From the NCBI GenBank assembly GCA_002898575.1, contig BEHT01000004.1, positions 1 to 64,000 on the forward strand: a DNA stretch of 64,000 bases. The letters are read 5' to 3'. This document shows positions 1 through 6,808 of the stretch, piece after piece (within the stretch, counting starts at the first letter, position 1; the number at the start of each line of letters is the position of its first letter). The notes beneath the pieces are model-generated. The model was not told where the DNA came from and made no database searches. It saw only the letters and a program-made list of their open reading frames with translations. A program made the position numbers and the translations under genes. The stretch is from a bacterium HR17 (GTDB lineage Bacteria > Armatimonadota > Fervidibacteria > Fervidibacterales > Fervidibacteraceae).

Positions 1-1524
1 TTCGTTGGGTCGCGCGTCTGCCAACAACCTGCGGGCACGGTCGGTGTCAACGGCAAAAGTGCGCACTTCGGTGCGCGGGCGTGTGACCCATGCGACATAC
101 TGCGCCATCGCCGCCATCGCCCGCACAGCGTCTTCAGGGAAGGTGTAGCAGGGGACACCGTTGGCTTCCAAAATTCGCACGCCCGCCGAGACATCCACGA
201 CACCCATGAAGCAAGCGAGGACGGGTTTGCGGCGGCGTTGTGCGGCGCGGGCGATGACTTGCGCGATGGCTTCAATGTCTGTCATCGCTTGAGGCGTTAG
301 TAGCACGATGACCCCATCCACATGGTCATCGTCCAGCACGGCGTTGAGAGCAAGGTCGTAGCGGTCGCTTTGCGCGTCACCGATGAGGTCAATGGGGTTG
401 TGCAAGGCGGCGTGAGGCGGGAGTTGAGCGCGCAAGCGTTGCAAAGTTGTATCGCGCAACTGCGCCAATTCCAACCCGTAACGGACACAGGCATCCGTCG
501 CCATGATGCCCGGACCGCCCGCATTGGTGATGATAGCGGCACGCCGCCCTTTGGGGAGGGGTTGGTGCGCGAAAGCGATGGCGTACTCAAACAGGTCTTC
601 CACCGTGTCCACACGCAGGACGCCCGATTGCGTGAAGATGGCATCGTAAACTTCGTCGCTGCCCGCCAGTGACCCCGTGTGGGATGCGACGGCACGGGCG
701 CCAGCAGGGGTGCGCCCCGCTTTGAGCGCCAGGATGGGTTTGCGGTGCGTGCCTTCACCCGTGATTTCCCGCGCTAACTCCAAAAACTGGCGTCCGTTCG
801 CTAAGTCTTCTACATACAACAGGATGACCCGCGTTTGCGGGTCACGCCAAAGATAGGCGAGAAAGTCGTTCTCAGTGACATCGGCTTTGTTGCCGAGGCT
901 GACGACTTTGCTGAAGCCGATGCCTTGCCCTTTGGCGTAGTCCAACACGGCTGTGCACAGCGCCCCGCTTTGGCTGACAAAGGCGATGTTGCCATGCGGC
1001 GGCATCTCTTTGGCAAAGGACGCATTGAGGCGCACGGCGGAATCCGTGTTGATGACGCCCAAACAGTTCGGCCCCACAAGGGCGATCCCGTAGCGGTGGG
1101 CGATATCCGTCAGCTGCTTTTCCAACGCCGCACCTTCCGCACCCGTCTCTTTGAAACCCGCCGAGATGACGACAACACCTTTGATCCCCTTTTGCCCGCA
1201 TTGCTCCAACACTTGCGGGACAAAGGGTGCCCGCACGATGACGACGGCGAGGTCAATCGGGTCGGGAATGTCCAGCACTGTCGGATACGCCCGCACCCCG
1301 CACACGGATCTTGCGTTAGGGTTGACAGGGTAAACGACGCCTGTGAACCGACCTTGCAACAAGTTTTGCAAAACGGCGTAACCGACGCTGTCTTCCCGGC
1401 GCGACGCACCGATGACGGCGACCGACTGCGGTTCCAAGATGGGGCGCAAATCCCGAACGCCGCTGATCGCTGACTGAACTTCCGCGACCATGTTCACCAC
1501 CCCGCGCAACAATTGTTGGGACAT
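1..1524 (-). CDS. ADP-forming acetyl/acyl-CoA synthetase (partial, 3' end outside window)
   Basis: The frame is open from 1524 to the window edge, giving 508 codons without a stop. The N-terminal CoA-binding Rossmann domain shows PQSVAVIGASRREDSVGYAV. It is followed by the succinyl-CoA-ligase-like region with ALVGPNCLGVINTD and NIAFVSQSGAL, and by the second CoA-ligase-like domain with ASHTGSLAGSDEVYDAIF. This is the order of ADP-forming acetate-CoA ligase, which interconverts acyl-CoA plus ADP and Pi with acid plus ATP. A C-terminal ATP-grasp domain would lie beyond base 1. ATG at 1524 has a weak ribosome site; ATG at 1491, preceded by GGTGGTGA, is an alternative start. Substrate is not readable from sequence. 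Confidence 0.88.
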   Translation of the reverse strand, partial: MSQQLLRGVVNMVAEVQSAISGVRDLRPILEPQSVAVIGASRREDSVGYAVLQNLLQGRFTGVVYPVNPNARSVCGVRAYPTVLDIPDPIDLAVVIVRAPFVPQVLEQCGQKGIKGVVVISAGFKETGAEGAALEKQLTDIAHRYGIALVGPNCLGVINTDSAVRLNASFAKEMPPHGNIAFVSQSGALCTAVLDYAKGQGIGFSKVVSLGNKADVTENDFLAYLWRDPQTRVILLYVEDLANGRQFLELAREITGEGTHRKPILALKAGRTPAGARAVASHTGSLAGSDEVYDAIFTQSGVLRVDTVEDLFEYAIAFAHQPLPKGRRAAIITNAGGPGIMATDACVRYGLELAQLRDTTLQRLRAQLPPHAALHNPIDLIGDAQSDRYDLALNAVLDDDHVDGVIVLLTPQAMTDIEAIAQVIARAAQRRRKPVLACFMGVVDVSAGVRILEANGVPCYTFPEDAVRAMAAMAQYVAWVTRPRTEVRTFAVDTDRARRLLADARPNE

Positions 1525-1593
1525 TTCTACTTTGCCGCAAGGGGACGCAAGTCGTGTCAGGACGCTTTTGACCTTGGTGCGAGGTGAGCGAGG

Positions 1594-2565
1594 ATGACGC
1601 GTCAATGGTTGAAGTTGCGCCTGTTTGACCCTCGCGATGGCACGACGATTGTCCCGCCGCCAAAGGAAGGGCAGGGAAATTGGGCGGGAGCCCCCAGCCT
1701 TTGGCATGACGACGCCGGTGATCTATGGCTTGTCTATCGGTTGCGCCGCCCGCATCCGTCGCGCGGTTATTTGCTTCGCATCGCCCACAGCCGTGACGGC
1801 GTGCGTTTTGAGACCGTTTGGGAAATGCGCAAAGAACAACTGGGCACGGAAAGTCTGGAACGCTGCGCACTGGTGCGCTCGGAGGATGGACGCTGGCGGC
1901 TGTTCGTCAGTTTCGTGGACCCTACAGACCGCCGCTGGCGCATTGATGCCTTAGAGGCGCCATCGCCCGATCGCTTTGACCCCGCTCAAAGGTCAACAGT
2001 GTTGACGGCTGATATGGCGGGCGTGGAAGGCGTCAAAGACCCGGTGCTTTACCGCATTGCCTCTCTGTGGCTAATGTTCGTCAGTTTCTCTCCGACACCG
2101 CCCCAAGTTACTGACGAATTGCGCCAGCGCTTGCATGCGACAGGCGATGTGTTTGCGACGGGATTGTCCCGCAGCGCGACAGGGCTGGCGGTGAGCGATG
2201 ACGGTAAAACTTGGCATTGGCAAGGCGAAGTCTTCAGCAACCGCAAAGGCGCGTGGGACAGTTACGCGGGGCGCATCACCGCTATCGTCGCTGTCCCGCC
2301 AGCCTTCGTGGCGTTTTATGACGGCAGCAAGAGCGTAAGCGAAAACTACGAGGAAAAAACAGGAGTTGCTGTCAGTTTTGACCTGCGACGGTTTGAGCGC
2401 ATGAGCCTGAGTGCCCCTGCATTGGTGTCACCTTACGGGACAGGGGCGCTGCGTTACATGGATGTTTTGCCGATGGACGATGAGTGGTGGTGTTACTACG
2501 AGTTTTGTCGCCCCGACGGTAGCCACGAACTGCGGCTCAGCCGCATGGGCGCGCCCCGCTGGTAA
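1594..2565 (+). CDS. Five-bladed beta-propeller glycosidase-like protein (GH43/GH32/GH130-like)
   Basis: This 323-residue protein has no signal peptide. It contains repeated blade motifs typical of five-bladed propeller glycosidases: APSLWHDDAGDLWLVYRL, AHSRDGVRFE, EDGRWRLFVSFVDP, GVKDPVLYRIASLWLMFVS, AVSDDGKTWHWQGEVF and DEWWCYYEF. The pattern of a short acidic turn followed by a W/Y-rich strand is shared by GH43, GH32 and GH130, so the family and substrate stay open. It starts at ATG 1594 behind GAGGTGAGCGAGG and diverges from the CoA synthetase. A hairpin repeat lies just after its stop and separates it from the convergent acpS. It is probably an intracellular enzyme acting on oligosaccharides. 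Confidence 0.7.
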   Translation: MTRQWLKLRLFDPRDGTTIVPPPKEGQGNWAGAPSLWHDDAGDLWLVYRLRRPHPSRGYLLRIAHSRDGVRFETVWEMRKEQLGTESLERCALVRSEDGRWRLFVSFVDPTDRRWRIDALEAPSPDRFDPAQRSTVLTADMAGVEGVKDPVLYRIASLWLMFVSFSPTPPQVTDELRQRLHATGDVFATGLSRSATGLAVSDDGKTWHWQGEVFSNRKGAWDSYAGRITAIVAVPPAFVAFYDGSKSVSENYEEKTGVAVSFDLRRFERMSLSAPALVSPYGTGALRYMDVLPMDDEWWCYYEFCRPDGSHELRLSRMGAPRW

Positions 2566-2580
2566 TAGGAGAGAAACCGT

Positions 2581-2606
2581 TCGGAGGGCGGTTCTCCTGA
2601 ACCGCC
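2581..2606. repeat. Single hairpin unit of the interspersed repeat family
   Basis: The unit begins TCGGAGGGCGG and folds into a hairpin with stem GGCGGTT/AACCGCC around a CTCCTG-type loop. Similarity to the right half of the full elements at 55.2 and 60.5 kb continues to about 2635. It lies between the convergent stops of the propeller glycosidase and acpS, so it may end transcription from both sides. That role is inference. Confidence 0.75.
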
Positions 2607-2643
2607 GCAAGAAAAAGTCGGCGTGCAAAAACGGCGTATACGG

Positions 2644-3024
2644 TCAACTTTCCAGCACACAAAAAGCGACGGCGTCGTCGCGGGTGTGCGAGAGCGACAG
2701 CCACACATAACGAACGCCTAACCGTTGTGCCCATCGCAACGCCCCGTCCCGTAACAGTGCTGTCGGTTCACCCCACAGCAAATGCACGACGCAAATGCTC
2801 CGCCAAGTTACCCCTGCTGCGAACCCCGTCGCTAAGGCTTTGGCAACAGCCTCCTTCGCCGCCCAGCGCGCTGCCAAGTGCGGAAACGGGTCGGCAAACT
2901 GCTGACAGTAAGCCATCTCTTCATCGCAAAACACCCGCCGCAGAAACCGCTCACCATAACGCTCCGCCATTGCCCGCACCCGTTGCACATCCACGATGTC
3001 CGTGCCGACACCGACGATCGCCAT
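2644..3024 (-). CDS. acpS: Holo-[acyl-carrier-protein] synthase
   Basis: This 126-residue protein transfers 4'-phosphopantetheine from CoA to acyl carrier protein. It has the family signatures: GVGTDIVDVQRV at the N-terminus (Mg-binding Asp), FPHLAARWAAKEAVAKALATG in the middle (Trp-x2-Lys-Glu-Ala), and LSLSHTRDDAVAF near the end. Length is normal for AcpS. ATG 3024 follows AAGGTGA at good spacing. It is the last gene of the thrS-infC-rpmI-rplT run, 72 bp after rplT, so it is probably co-transcribed. Confidence 0.95.
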   Translation of the reverse strand: MAIVGVGTDIVDVQRVRAMAERYGERFLRRVFCDEEMAYCQQFADPFPHLAARWAAKEAVAKALATGFAAGVTWRSICVVHLLWGEPTALLRDGALRWAQRLGVRYVWLSLSHTRDDAVAFCVLES

Positions 3025-3096
3025 CCATCGTCACCTTGCCGCTTGCGTTCTCTCCCGCCAAGGTCAACAAAGGCAAATTATCGGACATTTTATTTA

Positions 3097-3474
3097 TCAC
3101 GCCACCCTGCTTCCTACCTTGGCTGTGAGGGCTTCCTTCGCCTTGGTGGCGAGGACGGCGAAGGCGTCAGGGTCGTTGACTGCCAGTTCTGCCAGCATCT
3201 TGCGATTGAGCGTAATGCCTGCCAACTTCAAGCCGTGCATGAATTCGTTGTAACGCAACCCGTTGAGCCGGGCGGCGGCGTTGATGCGGACGATCCACCA
3301 GCGGCGCATGTCGCGTTTGCGTTGGCGGCGGTCGCGATAGGCGAAGTTCAACGCCCGAATGACCGCCTCTTTGGCGCGGCGGAAGACGACACTCTTCAAC
3401 CCCCAATACCCTTCCGCCATCTTCAGCCATTTTTTGTGGCGACGGCGGGTCACTGTTCCCGCTTTGACACGCAT
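3097..3474 (-). CDS. rplT: 50S ribosomal protein L20
   Basis: The 125-residue sequence is a full-length L20: [20 protein letters not shown] at the N-terminus, YAYRDRR-like [18 protein letters not shown], and [23 protein letters not shown]20 binds 23S rRNA early in 50S assembly. In many bacteria it also represses its own operon; no L20 leader site could be recognised here. It lies 47 bp after rpmI in the conserved infC-rpmI-rplT order. Confidence 0.98.
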   Translation of the reverse strand: MRVKAGTVTRRRHKKWLKMAEGYWGLKSVVFRRAKEAVIRALNFAYRDRRQRKRDMRRWWIVRINAAARLNGLRYNEFMHGLKLAGITLNRKMLAELAVNDPDAFAVLATKAKEALTAKVGSRVA

Positions 3475-3521
3475 CAGCGTTCACCCCGTTGCCAGTAGGG
3501 TTAGTGGTTACCGAGCGTTGT

Positions 3522-3725
3522 TCAAACTTGTCCAGGCAGCAAGGCACGCAGGGCGCGCTCGTAGCCTTTGGGCACTTCCACCATGCGGCGCAAATCGCGC
3601 TGACGGCGTTTGGACTTTCTAAGCATGTAATGTTGCCCGCCGACGCGCTGGCGGAGCACCTTACCGCTGCCTGTGATTTTGAACCGTTTAGCCGCAGTCC
3701 GTTTCGTTTTGGCGTGCTTTGCCAT
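3522..3725 (-). CDS. rpmI: 50S ribosomal protein L35
   Basis: The 67-residue protein has the L35 pattern KTKRTAAKRFKITGSGKV at the N-terminus, then HYMLRKSKRRQRDLRRMVEV. Its length and its place between infC and rplT are standard. ATG 3725 follows AGGGGCTTTAGA, a modest ribosome site. Confidence 0.97.
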   Translation of the reverse strand: MAKHAKTKRTAAKRFKITGSGKVLRQRVGGQHYMLRKSKRRQRDLRRMVEVPKGYERALRALLPGQV

Positions 3726-3798
3726 TCTAAAGCCCCTCCAATGGCTGGTGGGATGGGTGAGCCGAAGGCAAAAGGATAACGCAAAACGGGCAAAAGGG

Positions 3799-4473
3799 CT
3801 ATTGGTCGCTGCTGACGGCTTCTATCACCTTCGGCGCGTCAGGTTGTGACGGCGCAGGCGGTTGAGCCGACGGCGTCGGCGGTTGGGACGGCGTTGAGGG
3901 CGGTGGCGGCGCCCCAGTGGCGGCTGGGCGCACCCCTTCCGTCGGCTTCTTCATCTCCTTGCGGGGTGCTAACAGCAGCGACAAGACATTGCCCTGATGC
4001 TGAATGGGGCTTTCCACAACGGCTAAGTGGCTCAATTGCTCGGCAAAGTGGCGCAATTTCGCCTCGCCCAAATCCATGTGTGCCGCCCAGCGTCCCCGCA
4101 CCTGCATGAAGACTCGCACCCGATGCCCTTCTTGCAAAAACTCCTCCGCACTGCGGACACGATGCATCAAATCGTGCTCACTGATTTGAGGCGTCAGGCG
4201 GATTTCTTTGAGTTCCTTGTGGTGCTTGCGGGCTTCTTTGGCACGCTTCTGCTGCTGATACTTGAACTTTCCGTAGTCCATGATACGGCAGACAGGCGGG
4301 CGGGCATGGGGAGCCACTTCAATCAAGTCCAACCCCTTAGACCGCGCCAACCGCAACGCATCGCGGGTATCCATCACGCCCAATTTCTGCCCGTTTTCGT
4401 CAATGACCAAGACCCGAGGGATGCGAATTTGCTCGTTCACCCGTAACTCCCGTCGTTCGTCCCTGTCAGCGAT
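3799..4473 (-). CDS. infC: Translation initiation factor IF-3 with non-canonical AUC start and Pro-rich tail
   Basis: IF-3 binds the 30S subunit and rejects wrong start codons. The body shows NEQIRIPRVLVIDENGQKLG, GLDLIEVAPHARPPVCRIMD, YGKFKYQQQKRAKEARK and KEIRLTPQISEHDL. The first conventional start is GTG 4438-4440, but it has no ribosome site. Eleven codons upstream, in the same frame, an ATC at 4473-4471 follows GGAGGTG with a 7-nt spacer. IF-3 mRNAs classically start at AUU, AUC or AUA, which lets IF-3 repress its own synthesis, so ATC is chosen. The last ~45 residues are rich in Pro, Ser and Ala and have no counterpart in ordinary IF-3. Full length is then 224 residues. Confidence 0.93.
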   Translation of the reverse strand: MADRDERRELRVNEQIRIPRVLVIDENGQKLGVMDTRDALRLARSKGLDLIEVAPHARPPVCRIMDYGKFKYQQQKRAKEARKHHKELKEIRLTPQISEHDLMHRVRSAEEFLQEGHRVRVFMQVRGRWAAHMDLGEAKLRHFAEQLSHLAVVESPIQHQGNVLSLLLAPRKEMKKPTEGVRPAATGAPPPPSTPSQPPTPSAQPPAPSQPDAPKVIEAVSSDQ

Positions 4474-4480
4474 GGTAGTT

Positions 4481-4487
4481 CACCTCC
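4481..4487 (-). promoter_or_regulatory. Shine-Dalgarno site fixing the AUC start of infC
   Basis: The minus strand reads GGAGGTG here, 7 nt before the in-frame ATC at 4473. No comparable site precedes the downstream GTG at 4440. This spacing is the main argument for the AUC start. Confidence 0.75.
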
Positions 4488-4508
4488 AAAAAAGTTTTCC
4501 GCCCTTCC

Positions 4509-4799
4509 CTACGCCACAGCGACACACCGAGTAACCCCGCACCGCACATTGGGCGACACCTCGCCGCCCGTGATTGCCTCGCCGGCATGAAAAACTGGCA
4601 CCTCTGTCAGGGATTTGTAAACAGCCGCGGCGACGCGTTCGGGGTCAATGAGCCTGATCTCTTTTGCGCCGCTCATAAAGTGTTCCCTCAACGCCTCCTT
4701 GTCCGCCAACCCGCATTGGCGCCCGTCGTCGGGCAGCCGCCCAAATCCCTCCTCCGTCATCTTGCGCTTCACGACAGGCGCTTCTGCCACGCGTATCAC
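4509..4799 (-). CDS. Small protein of unknown function between thrS and infC
   Basis: The 96-codon frame starts at GTG 4799, which overlaps the thrS stop in a GTGA arrangement typical of translational coupling. It ends 22 bp before the infC ribosome site. The product has an acidic/basic N-terminal half (PVVKRKMTEEGFGRLPDD) and a segment EIRLIDPERVAAAVYKSLTE, with no membrane segment or motif I recognise. In most bacteria thrS and infC are directly adjacent, so this is either a lineage-specific gene or a chance frame kept open by high GC. Confidence 0.45.
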   Translation of the reverse strand: MIRVAEAPVVKRKMTEEGFGRLPDDGRQCGLADKEALREHFMSGAKEIRLIDPERVAAAVYKSLTEVPVFHAGEAITGGEVSPNVRCGVTRCVAVA

Positions 4800-6724
4800 T
4801 CCTGCTCCATTGTCGGTGGCTTCAGTTGCGGTTTGATCCAGTCTACAAATTGCTCCACTGTCATCGTCCCTAAATCCTTACGCCCGCGCTCGCGCACCGC
4901 TACCCTGCTCGCCTGCGCCTCACGGTCACCGACGACCAACATGTAGGGGATTTTGCGGGCTTCGGCGGCAAAGATTCGCCCCGCAACTGGCTCACTTTTC
5001 GCCACCACTTCCACGCGTACCCCTTCCGTTTGCAATCGTTCGGCAACCTGCATCGCGTACGGCAAATGACGCTCGGCGATCGGCAACACCGCCACCTGCA
5101 CCGGCGCCAGCCAAACAGGAAACGCCCCCGCATAATGCTCCGTCAACACCGCTATGAACCGCTCTATTGATCCAAACAGCGCCCGATGGACCATGACGAC
5201 CTTGTGCTCTTTGTTGTCGGGTCCGACATAAGTCACTTCCAGCCGTTCAGGCAGGTTGAAGTCCAACTGGATGGTGGAACATTGCCACCGCCGTCCCAAC
5301 GCGTCGCGCAAAAAGAGGTCAATCTTCGGTCCGTAAAACGCCCCGCCGCCGATATCCAGTTCGTAGTCCAAGCCCAACTCTTGGGCGACTTCCCGCAACT
5401 CCCGTTCCGCTCGCTCCCACCCTTCCAGCGTCCCCGCAAATTTGCCCTCCGGGCGCGTGGCAATTTTGACCTCAAACACCCTGAAGCCAAAGGCGCGGAG
5501 CATGAACAAAGCGAATTGGACAGCCCTTTTCACCTCGTCCTTCACTTGGTCGGGCGTGCAAAAGATATGGGCGTCATCCTGCGTGAACCCGCGCACCCGA
5601 AGCAACCCGTGCAAGACGCCCGACCGTTCGTATCGGTAAACCGTCCCCAATTCGCATAACCGCACGGGCAGATCGCGGTAACTGCGCGTCTGCGTCTTGT
5701 AGATGGTGATGTGGAACGGGCAGTTCATCGGCTTGAGCAAATACTTGTGGGCTTCCACCTGCATCGTCGGGAACATGAACTCACTGTAAAGGTCCAAGTG
5801 ACCGCTGCGGCGCCACAGTTCATCGCGGGCGATGTGGGGCGTGAAGACCAGTTGGTAGCCGCGCTTGAGATGTTGTTCCCGCCAAAAGTCCTCAATCTGC
5901 TTGCGCACCAACGCCCCGTTGGGCAGCCAAAGCACCAAGCCTGAGCCGATGGTCTCGTCAACGACGAACAAATGCAACTCGCGCCCTAATTTCCGATGGT
6001 CACGCCTTTGCGCCTCCTCAAGGCGCTGCAGATACTCTTGTAGTTGCGCTTCCGTCGGAAAGCAAGTCCCGTAAATGCGCTGCAGCATCGGATTGCGCTC
6101 GTCACCCCGCCAATAAGCCCCCGAAGTGCTCAGCAACTTCAGCGCTTTGATGCGCCCCGTGCTGGGCACATGTGGACCGCGACAAAGGTCAACGAATCCG
6201 TCTTGGCGGTAAAAACTCACTGTCTCCCCTTGTAAACCTTCAAGGATTTCCAGTTTGTAAGTTTCACCCATGCGTTGCAACAACTGGCGTGCTTCCTCTT
6301 TGCTCAGTTCCAATCGTTCCAGCGGGTAGTCAGCCGCCACAATTTCCCGCATCTTTTCCTCAATGCGCGCCAAGTCCTCCGGCGTGAACGGGCGCGGGAC
6401 ATCAAAGTCGTAGTAGTAGCCGTCCTCAATGGGGGGACCGATGGCGAGTTTGGCTTCGGGAAAAAGTTCCTTGACCGCTTGGGCAAGAATGTGCGCCGTC
6501 GTGTGCCGATAGGCGTCACGGGCAGGTGGGTCGTCAAAAGTCAAAAAAACCAACTGCACTTCGCCCTCAGGTAACGGGCGAAACAAGTCCCACACTTGCC
6601 CGTTGACTTCTGCCAACAAAACCTCGTCCTCCCGCTCAGGCTGCCAATCCCGCAACACTTGCAAGGGCGTGACCTGTTGGGCGTAAGTGCGCTGGCTGCC
6701 GTCGGGCAGTTTAACCGTCACCAT
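4796..6724 (-). CDS. thrS: Threonyl-tRNA synthetase
   Basis: The 642-residue class II synthetase charges tRNA-Thr. Domains are in the usual order: TGS (MVTVKLPDGSQRTYAQQVTP), the editing domain with HTTAHILAQAVKELFP and later GPHVPSTG, the catalytic core with the zinc-site Cys in LLKPMNCPFHITIYK, motif 2 region RYERSGVLHGLLRVRGFTQ, motif 3 region MVHRALFGSIERFIAVL, and the anticodon domain from about PVWLAPVQVAVLPI. ATG 6724 lies downstream of AAGGAGGG. No T-box leader is evident in the short space before it. It leads the thrS-infC-rpmI-rplT-acpS run. Confidence 0.98.
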   Translation of the reverse strand: MVTVKLPDGSQRTYAQQVTPLQVLRDWQPEREDEVLLAEVNGQVWDLFRPLPEGEVQLVFLTFDDPPARDAYRHTTAHILAQAVKELFPEAKLAIGPPIEDGYYYDFDVPRPFTPEDLARIEEKMREIVAADYPLERLELSKEEARQLLQRMGETYKLEILEGLQGETVSFYRQDGFVDLCRGPHVPSTGRIKALKLLSTSGAYWRGDERNPMLQRIYGTCFPTEAQLQEYLQRLEEAQRRDHRKLGRELHLFVVDETIGSGLVLWLPNGALVRKQIEDFWREQHLKRGYQLVFTPHIARDELWRRSGHLDLYSEFMFPTMQVEAHKYLLKPMNCPFHITIYKTQTRSYRDLPVRLCELGTVYRYERSGVLHGLLRVRGFTQDDAHIFCTPDQVKDEVKRAVQFALFMLRAFGFRVFEVKIATRPEGKFAGTLEGWERAERELREVAQELGLDYELDIGGGAFYGPKIDLFLRDALGRRWQCSTIQLDFNLPERLEVTYVGPDNKEHKVVMVHRALFGSIERFIAVLTEHYAGAFPVWLAPVQVAVLPIAERHLPYAMQVAERLQTEGVRVEVVAKSEPVAGRIFAAEARKIPYMLVVGDREAQASRVAVRERGRKDLGTMTVEQFVDWIKPQLKPPTMEQE

Positions 6725-6808
6725 GTGCGAGCGTTTCCCTCCTTACGGCACGCTCAAGTTTAGCGCAACCAACCAGGCAACTCCTCCCCTACCCCACTTT
6801 CCACCCAT

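Noticed and set aside
834-1473. 212-codon plus-strand frame opposite the CoA synthetase
   Set aside because: It is an antisense shadow of the real gene, whose minus-strand product shows clear family motifs.
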